Shown: positions 25,746 through 34,982 of the stretch, in pieces
How the letters are laid out: every line of letters starts with the position of its first letter
Numbering within the stretch: position 1 is the first letter of the stretch
DNA from: Bacteroidia bacterium
GTDB taxonomy: Bacteria; Bacteroidota; Bacteroidia; Flavobacteriales; Flavobacteriaceae
Reading direction: 5' to 3'
DNA length: 64,000 nt
Assembly (NCBI GenBank): GCA_030430385.1
Contig: JAUIFO010000004.1
Span: 183,892-247,891 of the forward strand
Notes under the pieces: generated by a model
The model's database searches: none
What the model saw: only the letters and a program-made list of their open reading frames with translations
Told to the model about the DNA's origin: nothing
Position numbers and translations under genes: made by a program

Positions 25746-27200
25746 ATGCCTCGAAGAGAACGAAATAAATTTGTAAAACGCGGTCAAATTCTTGACTTAG
25801 AAATTGAAGATTATGCTTTTGGCGGAAAAGGCATCGCACGCCTTAGAAACGAGCATGGTGAATTTGTCGTGTTTGTTCCTAATACACTTCCTGGTCAACT
25901 GGTAAAAGCACAGGTAAAGAAATCGAGTAAAAAGTATGCAGAGTGTAAACTTATTGATGTTTTAAGACCTTCTGAAGATGAAGTTGAAATGCCTTACCAA
26001 GATATTCCTGGAGCGCCATATATAAATTTACCTATAGCACTTCAGCATAAGTTCAAAAAAGAAAGTACTCTTGAACTATTCAAACGCATAGGAAAAGTAG
26101 CGCATATTGAAACGCTTTTTGATGAGTTCATTACCTCTCCTAATGTCTTTCATTATAGAAACAAAATGGAATATGGTTTCTCTGCAATTGGTTATGATAG
26201 AACTCAAAAAACAGATATTGATGAGTTTACCCTCGGATTTAAACGTCGTGGTGTTTGGTGGATGGGAGACAATCTTGAAAAAGATTCTGGATTATTTGAC
26301 AAAGCTGTTGAAGACCAATTAAAAACCATAAGAGCTTACTGCGAAAATACAGGTTTACCGCCTTGGCATGGACCAAAAAAAACTGGTTTTTTCAGATATT
26401 TAGTCGTTAGAAAATCATATTCTGCAAACACACTATTGTTCAATTTAGTGACGACATCTAACGGACTTTCAAATTTTGATCTCAATGCTTTTGCTTCGTT
26501 TTTGGTGTCGCTGTTTGGTGATCGATTAGCTGGAGTATTGCATACCATTAATGATGAAGTTGGTGATAGAACCATTGCGACATCTGGTGCTATAAAACTC
26601 ATATATGGCAAGGATAAAATTGTAGAAGAGTTACTTGGACTTCAATTTGAAATTAGTATGAAAAGCTTTTTTCAAACCAATCCTAAGTCTGCCGAAAAAT
26701 TGTATTCAAAAGTTATAGAATACGCACTTGAAGATAAAAAAAGTATCAATGATTCTGTGGTTCTAGATCTATTTTGTGGTACTGGAACTATTGGACAAAT
26801 TCTAGCTTCTAAAGCAGAAAACACGAAAATTATTGGTGTAGACATTATCGCTTCAGCTATTGAAGATGCAAAAGAAAATGCAAAGCGAAATCAAATTGAA
26901 GGGTTAGAGTTTTATGCTGCAGACGTTGGTAAATTTTTGAATGAACATCCGCAATATCAAAACAACATCAAAACGATTATTCTAGATCCAGCAAGAGCTG
27001 GTATTGCGCCTAAAACGCTTAAAAAAATCATAAACCTCAATGCAGAACGTTTGGTTTATGTATCTTGCAATCCAGCAACTCAAGCTAGAGATATTGAGCA
27101 ATTGAGTGAGGCTAATTATCATATTAAAAAGATGAGCTTAGTCGATCAATTTCCACATACCTCTCATATTGAAACAGTTGTGTTATTAGAGAAAAAATAA
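25746..27200 (+). CDS. rlmD: RlmD-like rRNA uracil-C5 methyltransferase lacking Fe-S cysteines
   Basis: This 484-residue SAM-dependent RNA m5U methyltransferase of the TrmA/RlmD family has an N-terminal TRAM domain (about 10-70), the SAM motif DLFCGTGTIGQI and the catalytic cysteine in YVSCNPATQ near residue 440. The four cysteines that hold the 4Fe-4S cluster in E. coli RlmD are not seen; the matching stretch reads MPYQDIPGAPYINLPIALQH. It may therefore methylate 23S rRNA by a cluster-free variant, or have another RNA target. DUF6452 and DUF6048 genes follow in the same operon. Confidence 0.88.
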   Translation: MPRRERNKFVKRGQILDLEIEDYAFGGKGIARLRNEHGEFVVFVPNTLPGQLVKAQVKKSSKKYAECKLIDVLRPSEDEVEMPYQDIPGAPYINLPIALQHKFKKESTLELFKRIGKVAHIETLFDEFITSPNVFHYRNKMEYGFSAIGYDRTQKTDIDEFTLGFKRRGVWWMGDNLEKDSGLFDKAVEDQLKTIRAYCENTGLPPWHGPKKTGFFRYLVVRKSYSANTLLFNLVTTSNGLSNFDLNAFASFLVSLFGDRLAGVLHTINDEVGDRTIATSGAIKLIYGKDKIVEELLGLQFEISMKSFFQTNPKSAEKLYSKVIEYALEDKKSINDSVVLDLFCGTGTIGQILASKAENTKIIGVDIIASAIEDAKENAKRNQIEGLEFYAADVGKFLNEHPQYQNNIKTIILDPARAGIAPKTLKKIINLNAERLVYVSCNPATQARDIEQLSEANYHIKKMSLVDQFPHTSHIETVVLLEKK

Positions 27201-27770
27201 ATGCTTACAAACCTAAAATCATACATTAAAATTGCCTTTAAAGCAATCTGCTTACTCACATTATTATTAATGTTAGGTACTTGTGAGCGTGACGATATTT
27301 GTCCTGAGGATGTGCCTACAACACCTCGACTTATTCTTGAATTTTTCGATGTATCTGATCAAAGTGCCACTAAAAATGTGCCTGCTTTTTACGCTCAAGG
27401 TATTGATAATGAAAATCCGCTTTCAGGATATTCTGGAGGAAGTGCTATAAACACAGTAGAGTTGCCACTTAGAACCGATCAAAATGAAACACAATACAGA
27501 TTAATTCGCAATTATGATGTTAATGATAATGGGACACCAAATGATACAACTGATGATTTTATAACAGGTAATGAAGATATTATTACCATAACCTACAACA
27601 CAGAACAGGAATACGTATCTCGTGCATGCGGATTTAAAACTGTTTTTAAAAATGTACTCGTTACTTTAGACACAACAGATACCGATCGTTGGATAGATCT
27701 TATTCAATCAGTAAATGATAATCAATCTATAGAAGATGAAACAACAACACATTTTAACTTTTTTCATTAG
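27201..27770 (+). CDS. DUF6452 lipoprotein
   Basis: This 189-residue protein has a hydrophobic N-terminus ending in LLMLGTC and Glu-Arg-Asp-Asp-Ile-Cys, the DUF6452 start. The body has beta-rich sequence with NDNGTPNDTTDDF, an acidic, possibly metal-binding loop. The ATG follows the rlmD stop with no gap, and the next gene overlaps it by 35 bp, so the three genes are tightly coupled. The function is unknown. It probably lies in the outer membrane or on the surface. Confidence 0.82.
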   Translation: MLTNLKSYIKIAFKAICLLTLLLMLGTCERDDICPEDVPTTPRLILEFFDVSDQSATKNVPAFYAQGIDNENPLSGYSGGSAINTVELPLRTDQNETQYRLIRNYDVNDNGTPNDTTDDFITGNEDIITITYNTEQEYVSRACGFKTVFKNVLVTLDTTDTDRWIDLIQSVNDNQSIEDETTTHFNFFH

Positions 27771-28488
27771 TAGTTGTCTGTTCCTCTTCTGCAATGTACT
27801 AATTGCTCAAGATGGTGATGACAACGAAACTGCTTCAGACACATTGGTGTTTAAGCAAAAATACGGACTTCGACTTGGTGCCGATTTAGGTAAAATTGCA
27901 CGTACGTTTATTGATGATGATTATACTGGCTTTGAAATTAATGGTGATTATCGACTCACAAAAAAATTGTATTTAGCTGGCGAATTAGGAAATGAAGAAC
28001 GCACTCTTGAAACCGATTTTTTAAGTGTTACTGCAAAAGGGAGTTACTTTAAAGCTGGTATTGATTATAATTCCTATCAGAATTGGCTAGATATGCAAAA
28101 TATGATCTATTTCGGATTTCGAGGAGGAATTAGCACCTTCAGTCAAACCATTAACAGCCTTACTACCTATAATACAAATCAGTACTGGCCATCACAGTTT
28201 TCTTCTGACGAAGCCCAAGAATTTAAGGGTTTAAGTGCTATTTGGGCAGAATTAATTGTTGGTATCAAAGCTGAACTTTTCAATAATCTCTTTTTAGGAC
28301 TCAATGTGCAATTAAAGGCAATGATTAGCCAAGATGAACCTGATGATTTTGAAAACTTATATGTTCCAGGTTTTAATCGCACTTACGATAGTGGTCGTTT
28401 TGGTTCTGGTATTGGCTACACACTTTCGTATATGATACCAGTCATAAAAAAGGATAAGAAAATTGTTTTAGATAAAGACGACGAATAG
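27736..28488 (+). CDS. DUF6048 outer-membrane protein
   Basis: This 250-residue protein has a signal peptide (FLFCNVLIAQ), an acidic linker and then KYGLRLGADLGKIARTF with alternating amphipathic strands (YFKAGIDYNSYQNW, GIGYTLSYMIPVIKK), as expected of a small outer-membrane barrel of the DUF6048 family. It always seems to travel with DUF6452 in flavobacteria, and here the genes overlap by 35 bp. The two may form one envelope unit. The substrate is unknown. Confidence 0.82.
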   Translation: MKQQHILTFFISSCLFLFCNVLIAQDGDDNETASDTLVFKQKYGLRLGADLGKIARTFIDDDYTGFEINGDYRLTKKLYLAGELGNEERTLETDFLSVTAKGSYFKAGIDYNSYQNWLDMQNMIYFGFRGGISTFSQTINSLTTYNTNQYWPSQFSSDEAQEFKGLSAIWAELIVGIKAELFNNLFLGLNVQLKAMISQDEPDDFENLYVPGFNRTYDSGRFGSGIGYTLSYMIPVIKKDKKIVLDKDDE

Positions 28489-28551
28489 GACTTCTCATTT
28501 TTGTATTAAATTATTTTATATCTTTTACATGCTTTCTGAAAAGAATTACAC

Positions 28552-29076
28552 ATGGAAAAAGATGCTATAGCTGCCTTAATCGATGAAAAGAATAATGCAT
28601 TGATTGATTGGTTATCGAGTCATGATAATGACAAATGGTCTGAAGGTCCTGAAGGAAAATGGACTACTGGTCAGCATACCTTACACCTACTACAAAGCAT
28701 TGTTCCTTTAAATAATGCACTTAGCCTTCCGAAGTTTATCATGCGCTATAAATTTGGAAAATCTAACAGACCTGTTCGCGATTATCATACTGTAGTAAAT
28801 CGTTATCAAGAACGTTTAAAAGATGTTCAAGGAAAAACTTATGGTCCTTCAAAAAACATGAAGACGCCTTCCCTTTCTGAAAAAACATATTTGCTAGATC
28901 GCTTACAAGTAGAAAGTAAAAAACTGCAATATAAAACTCAAAAATTGTCCGATAAGCACTTAGACAATCTCATATTACCGCATCCATTAATGGGAAAAAT
29001 GCCTTTAAGAGAAATTATAATGTGGACAGCCCATCATATTGAGCATCACACCAACACACTAAAAAACAACTATTAA
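28552..29076 (+). CDS. DinB family protein
   Basis: This 174-residue four-helix protein has the DinB/DUF664 metal-site pattern: histidines in TGQHTLHLLQ near residue 43 and HHIEHHTNTL at the end. Some relatives are thiol-dependent S-transferases, but the substrate here is unknown. It lacks a signal peptide, so it is cytoplasmic. It converges tail-to-tail with the THUMP methyltransferase gene and is likely a single-gene unit. Confidence 0.87.
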   Translation: MEKDAIAALIDEKNNALIDWLSSHDNDKWSEGPEGKWTTGQHTLHLLQSIVPLNNALSLPKFIMRYKFGKSNRPVRDYHTVVNRYQERLKDVQGKTYGPSKNMKTPSLSEKTYLLDRLQVESKKLQYKTQKLSDKHLDNLILPHPLMGKMPLREIIMWTAHHIEHHTNTLKNNY

Positions 29077-29077
29077 T

Positions 29078-30232
29078 TTATTGTTTACTTGCTTTTTTGC
29101 TGCCTTCGTACATCACGTATTTAACTAATCGTGATTCTAATTTGGCATTAAACAAATGAATTTTTCTTGAAGGTCTTAAACCTACAAATTTTAAAGCATC
29201 AAGATTTGAAGTAATAAACCAAGCATCAGTTCCAGGATAATTACGTTTGAGTGTATCACCAATGGTTCTGTAGAATGTTTCCATTTCAATATCTAATCGT
29301 TCGCCATAAGGTGGATTGAACAACATGTGCAACTTCCCTTCTCCTGATTTTTGTGTTTTGAAAAAATCTTCATGCTGTATCTGAATAAACTCTTCTAGGT
29401 GCGCATTACTAATATTAGCTTTCGCTTTAGAAACTGCACTAGGAGATTTATCGTAACCAACAATTTTATGATGAAAATCACGTGTTTTTTTCAAAAGAGA
29501 TTCTTCAATTTTTTCAAACAGATCCACGTCCCAATCTTGCCAACGTTCAAAAGCAAATTCCTTTCGCATTAAGTTTGGTGGAATATTACACGCAATCATA
29601 GCAGCTTCAGCAAGTATGGTACCACTTCCACACATAGGATCCATAAAATCACATTGTCCATCCCAACCCGATAACATCACTAAACCAGCCGCTAACACCT
29701 CATTAATTGGTGCAATATTAGTCGCTGTTTTATATCCACGCTTATGAAGTGAATCTCCAGAAGAATCTAAAGAAATATTACAAGTGTTTCGATCGATATG
29801 GACATTGATCTTGACGTCAGGAAATTTCAGATCTACGTTTGGTCGTTGTCCATCTGTATCTCTAAATTTATCTACAATAGCATCTTTGGTTTTTTGCGCG
29901 ATATAAAGCGAATGTGTGAAAATTTTAGAGTTAACTGTAGCATCTACAGCCAAACTTCCCGAAGGTTTAAGATAGTCCTCCCAAGACATCTTATAAATAT
30001 TATCGTATAAGTCTTTTTCATTTCTCACTCGAAAAGAATGAATAGGCTTTAAAATCTTAATTGCAGTACGCAACGCTAAATTTGCTTTATACATAAAGCC
30101 TTTGTCTCCAACAAAACTCACATGCCTAACGCCTTTTTGGACATGCATTGCACCAAGTTGAATCAACTCTCGCTCCAGTAATTCTTCAAAACCAAATAAG
30201 GTTTTGGCAACCATCTTAAAATTATTCTCCAT
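29078..30232 (-). CDS. THUMP-domain RNA methyltransferase (RlmL-N type)
   Basis: This 384-residue SAM-dependent guanine-N2 methyltransferase resembles the N-terminal half of RlmK/L. The first 50 residues have the ferredoxin-like start, a THUMP domain follows (about 50-150), then the Rossmann domain with DPMCGSGTILAEAAM and the catalytic NPPYGERL. The usual target of this family in 23S rRNA is G2445. No RlmK part is fused. A divergent methyltransferase gene lies 88 bp away behind back-to-back promoter boxes. Confidence 0.92.
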   Translation of the reverse strand: MENNFKMVAKTLFGFEELLERELIQLGAMHVQKGVRHVSFVGDKGFMYKANLALRTAIKILKPIHSFRVRNEKDLYDNIYKMSWEDYLKPSGSLAVDATVNSKIFTHSLYIAQKTKDAIVDKFRDTDGQRPNVDLKFPDVKINVHIDRNTCNISLDSSGDSLHKRGYKTATNIAPINEVLAAGLVMLSGWDGQCDFMDPMCGSGTILAEAAMIACNIPPNLMRKEFAFERWQDWDVDLFEKIEESLLKKTRDFHHKIVGYDKSPSAVSKAKANISNAHLEEFIQIQHEDFFKTQKSGEGKLHMLFNPPYGERLDIEMETFYRTIGDTLKRNYPGTDAWFITSNLDALKFVGLRPSRKIHLFNAKLESRLVKYVMYEGSKKASKQ

Positions 30233-30252
30233 CTGTTTCGACTAATACCTTG

Positions 30253-30260
30253 CAAAAATA
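30253..30260 (-). promoter_or_regulatory. -7 promoter box of THUMP methyltransferase
   Basis: The minus strand reads TATTTTTG and ends 21 nt before the ATG at 30232. A plus-strand box starts only 4 bp away. Confidence 0.55.
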
Positions 30261-30263
30261 AAG

Positions 30264-30271
30264 TATTTTTG
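30264..30271 (+). promoter_or_regulatory. -7 promoter box, divergent, for SAM methyltransferase
   Basis: TATTTTTG on the plus strand, 50 nt before the ATG at 30321, lies back to back with the minus-strand box at 30253-30260. The two promoters may compete. Confidence 0.4.
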
Positions 30272-30320
30272 TACTTAGTTTGCCTTTTAATACAGATTCC
30301 TTTTTTAGCTGGAAATAATT

Positions 30321-31052
30321 ATGGTAGAAGATACAACACAATGGTATGCCTCTTGGTTTGATACACCGTTTTATCATATTCTCTACAAAGACAGAGATTA
30401 TGGTGAAGCACAGTTATTTATGGACAATCTCACCAATTATCTCAATCTGCCTGAGCATGCTTCTATTCTTGATCTAGCCTGCGGAAAAGGTCGTCATTCT
30501 GTCTATTTGAATTCTATCGGATTTGATGTTACTGGTGTTGATTTATCTGAAAACAGTATTGCTCACGCTAAGCAATTTGAAAATGATACATTGAAATTTC
30601 AAGTTCATGATATGAGTAAGCCTTTCGGTAAAACCTTTGATGCTGTTTTTAATTTATTTACAAGTTTCGGGTATTTTGAAACAGATGAAGCCAATCTCCA
30701 TACTATTAAAGCGATCAAAGCCAATATCAATGAACAAGGTTTTGGTGTCATCGATTTTATGAATAGCGATTATGTAATTCAAAATCTGGTTGATGAAGAT
30801 GTAAAAACTGTTGATGGTATCGATTTTTGTCAAAAGCGAACACTTGAAGATGGCTATATTGTAAAAACCATTACATTTACACACGACAATGAAGATTACA
30901 AATTTCAGGAACGTGTAAAAGCATTGTCGTTGGATGATTTTGAGCAGCTATTTGAAAAAGCAAACGTTGATTTGTTGGAAATTTATGGTGATTACAAATT
31001 GAATAAGTTTCACAAAGACAGCTCTGAACGATTGGTCATGCTTTTTAAATAA
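30321..31052 (+). CDS. Class I SAM-dependent methyltransferase
   Basis: This 243-residue protein has motif I ILDLACGKGRHS near residue 52 and FDVTGVDLSENSI, the glycine-rich and acidic SAM-binding motifs of class I methyltransferases. The start EDTTQWYASWFDTPFYHILY is typical of a widespread bacterial family with unknown acceptor. There is no signal peptide. It begins a run of three plus-strand genes with a ZIP transporter and a DUF4268 protein. Confidence 0.9.
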   Translation: MVEDTTQWYASWFDTPFYHILYKDRDYGEAQLFMDNLTNYLNLPEHASILDLACGKGRHSVYLNSIGFDVTGVDLSENSIAHAKQFENDTLKFQVHDMSKPFGKTFDAVFNLFTSFGYFETDEANLHTIKAIKANINEQGFGVIDFMNSDYVIQNLVDEDVKTVDGIDFCQKRTLEDGYIVKTITFTHDNEDYKFQERVKALSLDDFEQLFEKANVDLLEIYGDYKLNKFHKDSSERLVMLFK

Positions 31053-31083
31053 TACATCTTTCTGAACCTGCAAAGCGTATTAA

Positions 31084-31758
31084 ATGAATAAATTTCTTTT
31101 TCCTGTTTATGCCGTAATATTAGGCGTTATTATTGCGAAACTATCCAAAAATAAAACGTTATGGAATACTAAACTCCTATTAGCTTTTAGTGGTGCCTTT
31201 TTATTGGCATTAACCTTATTCGATTTGCTTCCTGAAGTCTATGAAACACTTCATGCAAAATTTACTGGGCTATTAATTATGGCTGGTATTTTGCTTCAGA
31301 TCATTCTAGAGTTCTTTTCAAAAGGTGCAGAACATGGTCACGTTCATATTCATAAAGACAGCTCTAGATTTCCATGGTTGTTATTCATTAGCTTATGCTT
31401 ACACAGTTTTTTAGAAGGCTTTCCCATTCATCAACATAATGATATGGTTTATGGTGTTTTAGTACATAAAATTCCTATTGCAACCTTATTAGCAATGTTT
31501 TTGTTTCAATCAGAATACAGTAAATCTCAAATTGCATTGTTCTTAATCGTGTTTGCTTCAATGACACCACTTGGCACATTGATTTCAAATGAAGTGTCCT
31601 GGGTTTCAGAATACGTCACATACATTAATGCTGTTGTTATTGGTATTTTCTTTCATATTTCTACAACCATCTTATTTGAAACTGGCGAAGGTCATAAATT
31701 TAATTTATCGAAGCTCATCGCTATTATTCTTGGCGTTGGCATTGCCTATTTGTTTTAA
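31084..31758 (+). CDS. ZIP family metal transporter
   Basis: This 224-residue inner-membrane protein has about seven to eight helices and the ZIP signature: a His-rich cytoplasmic loop (HGHVHIHK near residue 100), HSFLEGFPI in the metal-binding helix and VHKIPIA in the next, plus FFHIST near the C-terminus. It probably imports zinc or another divalent metal. No metal-sensing regulator or riboswitch is visible nearby. Confidence 0.92.
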   Translation: MNKFLFPVYAVILGVIIAKLSKNKTLWNTKLLLAFSGAFLLALTLFDLLPEVYETLHAKFTGLLIMAGILLQIILEFFSKGAEHGHVHIHKDSSRFPWLLFISLCLHSFLEGFPIHQHNDMVYGVLVHKIPIATLLAMFLFQSEYSKSQIALFLIVFASMTPLGTLISNEVSWVSEYVTYINAVVIGIFFHISTTILFETGEGHKFNLSKLIAIILGVGIAYLF

Positions 31759-31760
31759 TT

Positions 31761-32189
31761 ATGTTTAGCAAAGAGGAATCACGATTATTACGACAAGAAT
31801 TTTGGACCAGCTTTGGGAAATCGTTTCCTAGAAAATGGATCTTATACAACACTAAAATTAAAGGTGTTGCATTTAAGTTTCATTTTGATACCAAATCTGC
31901 ATTGGTAACCCTTGATCTGGAAGACGATTTAGAAAGCAGAATCAACACCTGGGAAAAGCTGGAAAGCTTAAAAACAATTCTACTAAGAGATTATTTACCT
32001 GAAGCCATTTTTGAAGAAACCTTCTACTTAGCTAACGGCAAAGAAATTTCTAGAATTTATGTGCCTTTAGAAGAAAAAGTGTCCATACACAACAAAAACA
32101 CATGGCAAACTGTAATGGTATTTTTTAATGAAACCATGCAGCTTTTTGAAAGTTTCTACAATGATTTTGAAGATATCCTAAAGCCTTAA
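31761..32189 (+). CDS. DUF4268 protein
   Basis: This 142-residue protein has the DUF4268 start FSKEESRLLRQEFWTSFGKSFPRKWILYNT and ends with TMQLFESFYNDFEDIL. The family is related in fold to nuclease-like domains, but no activity is established for the short stand-alone form. It begins 2 bp after the ZIP gene stop and is co-transcribed with it. It is cytoplasmic. Confidence 0.88.
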   Translation: MFSKEESRLLRQEFWTSFGKSFPRKWILYNTKIKGVAFKFHFDTKSALVTLDLEDDLESRINTWEKLESLKTILLRDYLPEAIFEETFYLANGKEISRIYVPLEEKVSIHNKNTWQTVMVFFNETMQLFESFYNDFEDILKP

Positions 32190-32211
32190 TTTCTGAACGC
32201 TTAAAAATCAC

Positions 32212-33690
32212 TTAATCCAACTTTGGAAGCTTTAATGTATTAAAAGCACTGGTTGCTTTCATTAGATCTTCAATAGCTTCGATTGTTCTTGGCGCCTTTT
32301 CAGATAAATTAACTGGACCCTGTTCGGTAATTAAAATATCATCTTCAATTCGTATTGCAATGCCATACCATTTAGGATCACAATCACTACCTTCTGGAAT
32401 ATAAATTCCTGGTTCAACAGTAATCACCATATTGACTTGTAAATTTCCTCTCAGACTAGGATCATGAACATCCAATCCTAAATGATGTGAAGTACTATGA
32501 GGAAAATATTGCCTTGCCTCCTTCTTCGATTTAGCAATCCCAAGTTTGATCAAACCATCATAAATAACGTCACGAGCAGCTCTGTCTGGAGCTTTAAAGT
32601 CATTTCCAACAATAGCGGCTTTAATTCCTGCGTTTTGAGCATTTAAAACAATGTTATATAAGGTTTTTTGTTCTTTTGAAAATTTACCATTGGCTGGAAT
32701 GGTTCGCGTTACATCAGCTGTGTAACTATGATATTCTGCGCCTAAATCCATGAGCACGAGATCATCACCAAGTTTGGTTTTATTATTCTCAATATAATGT
32801 AGTACACAACCATTATGTCCTCCTCCAACAATACTGGGATAACCTTCATATTCGCTGCCATAAGCTTTATAAACAAATTCATGGATGCCTTGAATCTCAC
32901 GCTCAGACATATTAGGTTGCATGGCTTTCATCACTTCTATTTGTCCCATCACAGAAATATCAACCGCTTTCTTTAATAAGACGTGTTCTTCAGGATGCTT
33001 TGTTTGTCTCAAAGTTGCCATTATCGTTCGCAATGTTTTGGTATCTGTCGCAACTTTACCTTTCTGTACAAATGCAACATCTTTGTCTTCTATCTGATCC
33101 TTTTGGTTTTCAATAGCATAACTTTCAACAACACCAATTTGAGATTTAAAAGACTGTATTAAATTGTACAAATCTGCTTCAGCTCTTGTGTCTCGATAGT
33201 CATCTTTAAATTCAAAAAACAATACTGAATTAAATGAAGTAAAATCAATTTCAGAATTTAAAAAAGCACTACCATTATATACCGTTTTGAACCCTAACTT
33301 ACTTTTTGCGCCTTCAACACCTAATCTGTAACCTGTCCATCGTTCATAAGCTGGATTACGTTCTTGCACATATAGAATTTCATTGTAGTAGTTTCCATTT
33401 CCATCGTTTTGGTTTTCTGAAAAGAGCACCAATACTGCATGAGGTTCATTATAACCCGTTAAGTAATAAAAATTAGGATCTTGATGATATACAAAATCAA
33501 CATCATTAGCACGATTCCTAACAGGATTGGCAAAAAACACAGCCACACTATTATCTGGAAGCAATTGTCTAACGTCATCCCTTCTATTCTTATGGAAATC
33601 TGGCTTGAGATAATCAGTTGGTAAGTCTTGTTGAGCAGTAATAAAACTGACACAAAAGACCAATGATAAACAAAACAAAAACGTTTTCAT
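32212..33690 (-). CDS. pepP: Xaa-Pro aminopeptidase P, secreted
   Basis: This M24B metallopeptidase removes N-terminal residues before proline. The 492-residue protein has a signal peptide (VFCVSFITAQ), so it acts in the periplasm or outside. An N-terminal creatinase-like domain (about 40-190) is followed by the pita-bread domain with metal ligands in LMDLGAEYHSYTADVTR, HSTSHHLGLDVHDPS, VEPGIYIPEG and RIEDDILI. All five ligands are present. It stands alone on the minus strand. Confidence 0.95.
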   Translation of the reverse strand: MKTFLFCLSLVFCVSFITAQQDLPTDYLKPDFHKNRRDDVRQLLPDNSVAVFFANPVRNRANDVDFVYHQDPNFYYLTGYNEPHAVLVLFSENQNDGNGNYYNEILYVQERNPAYERWTGYRLGVEGAKSKLGFKTVYNGSAFLNSEIDFTSFNSVLFFEFKDDYRDTRAEADLYNLIQSFKSQIGVVESYAIENQKDQIEDKDVAFVQKGKVATDTKTLRTIMATLRQTKHPEEHVLLKKAVDISVMGQIEVMKAMQPNMSEREIQGIHEFVYKAYGSEYEGYPSIVGGGHNGCVLHYIENNKTKLGDDLVLMDLGAEYHSYTADVTRTIPANGKFSKEQKTLYNIVLNAQNAGIKAAIVGNDFKAPDRAARDVIYDGLIKLGIAKSKKEARQYFPHSTSHHLGLDVHDPSLRGNLQVNMVITVEPGIYIPEGSDCDPKWYGIAIRIEDDILITEQGPVNLSEKAPRTIEAIEDLMKATSAFNTLKLPKLD

Positions 33691-33809
33691 AGGTATTCTT
33701 TTTTTTGAAAAATACTGATAATTTTTAGCTCAGTAAAACCTGTTAGACTATTTAGTATTTTTTTAAGGTTATACCCTTTTTTTCTTTCATAAAAACAGAT
33801 ATTTTTCGA

Positions 33810-33817
33810 TACATTTG
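33810..33817 (+). promoter_or_regulatory. -7 promoter box of gcvT
   Basis: TACATTTG matches TAnnTTTG. It ends 59 nt before the ATG at 33876, giving a longer leader than most genes here. No glycine riboswitch fold was recognised in it. Confidence 0.5.
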
Positions 33818-33875
33818 TGCAGTTACAAATGATCATTATTCAGATAAAAATAAATCGTAAAAAGAACAATTCGCA

Positions 33876-34961
33876 ATGAAAAATACAGCATTAACTGAGA
33901 CTCATATCGCTTTAGGTGCAAAAATGGTTCCTTTTGCAGGATTCAATATGCCTGTTCAATATGAAGGTGTAAACATAGAACATGAAACAGTTAGAAATGC
34001 TGTTGGCGTTTTTGATGTCTCTCATATGGGAGAATTTTTGATTGAAGGTCCGAATGCTTTAGACCTCATTCAAAAAGTTACTAGTAATGATGCTTCAAAA
34101 TTGACAATAGGAAAAGCACAATACAGTTGCATTCCAAATGATACTGGAGGAATTGTTGATGATCTCATTGTATATCGCGTTAAAGAAGAGACCTATTTAC
34201 TGGTTGTTAATGCTAGTAATATTGAAAAAGATTGGAATTGGATTGCTTCAAAAAATGATGTTGGTGCTGAGATGAGAGATTTGAGTGATGACTATTCACT
34301 TCTTGCTATACAAGGTCCGAAAGCTGTTGAAGCAATGCAAAGCTTGTCTAGTCATGATTTATCTGATATTAAGTTTTATAATTTCATTGTTGGAGACTTT
34401 GCTGGAATAGAACATGTGATCATTTCTGCAACAGGTTATACAGGTAGTGGCGGATTTGAGATCTACTGTAAAAATTCTGAAGTAAAACAAGTTTGGGACA
34501 AAGTTATGGAAGCTGGTGAAGCTTATGGCATCAAGCCTATCGGATTAGCGGCAAGAGATACGTTGCGTTTGGAAATGGGTTACTGCTTATATGGCAATGA
34601 CATAGATGACACGACCTCTCCTTTTGAAGCAGGTTTAGGTTGGATTGTTAAATTCACTAAAGACTTCACCAATTCTGAAAATCTTCAAGATGAAAAACAA
34701 CGAGTTCTTGAACGCAAGCTTGTAGCTTTTGAATTAGACGACAAAGGCATTCCAAGACAAGGCTATGATATCGTTGATTCTAATGGAAACACTATAGGCA
34801 ATGTGACTTCTGGAACCATGTCTCCTTCACTTAAAAAAGGAATTGGTTTGGGTTATGTTCCAACTATTTTTTCTGATGCTGGAAGTAAAATACATATTCA
34901 GGTTCGTAAAAAAGCACTTCCTGCAACTGTTGTAAAACTTCCGTTTTACAAAGTCAACTAA
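33876..34961 (+). CDS. gcvT: Aminomethyltransferase (glycine cleavage T protein)
   Basis: This 361-residue folate-binding protein transfers the methylene group from the H protein to tetrahydrofolate. Motifs include [37 protein letters not shown] with the catalytic aspartate, [12 protein letters not shown], and [21 protein letters not shown]. The length is normal. The gcvH and gcvP genes are not nearby, but lpdA, the L protein, is in the window. An epimerase-like gene follows by 21 bp. Confidence 0.96.
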   Translation: MKNTALTETHIALGAKMVPFAGFNMPVQYEGVNIEHETVRNAVGVFDVSHMGEFLIEGPNALDLIQKVTSNDASKLTIGKAQYSCIPNDTGGIVDDLIVYRVKEETYLLVVNASNIEKDWNWIASKNDVGAEMRDLSDDYSLLAIQGPKAVEAMQSLSSHDLSDIKFYNFIVGDFAGIEHVIISATGYTGSGGFEIYCKNSEVKQVWDKVMEAGEAYGIKPIGLAARDTLRLEMGYCLYGNDIDDTTSPFEAGLGWIVKFTKDFTNSENLQDEKQRVLERKLVAFELDDKGIPRQGYDIVDSNGNTIGNVTSGTMSPSLKKGIGLGYVPTIFSDAGSKIHIQVRKKALPATVVKLPFYKVN

Positions 34962-34982
34962 CACAAACGTCTGGGCTGATAT

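Noticed and set aside
33818..33875. Glycine riboswitch before gcvT
   Set aside because: The leader of about 54 nt is too short and I found no matching aptamer arms.
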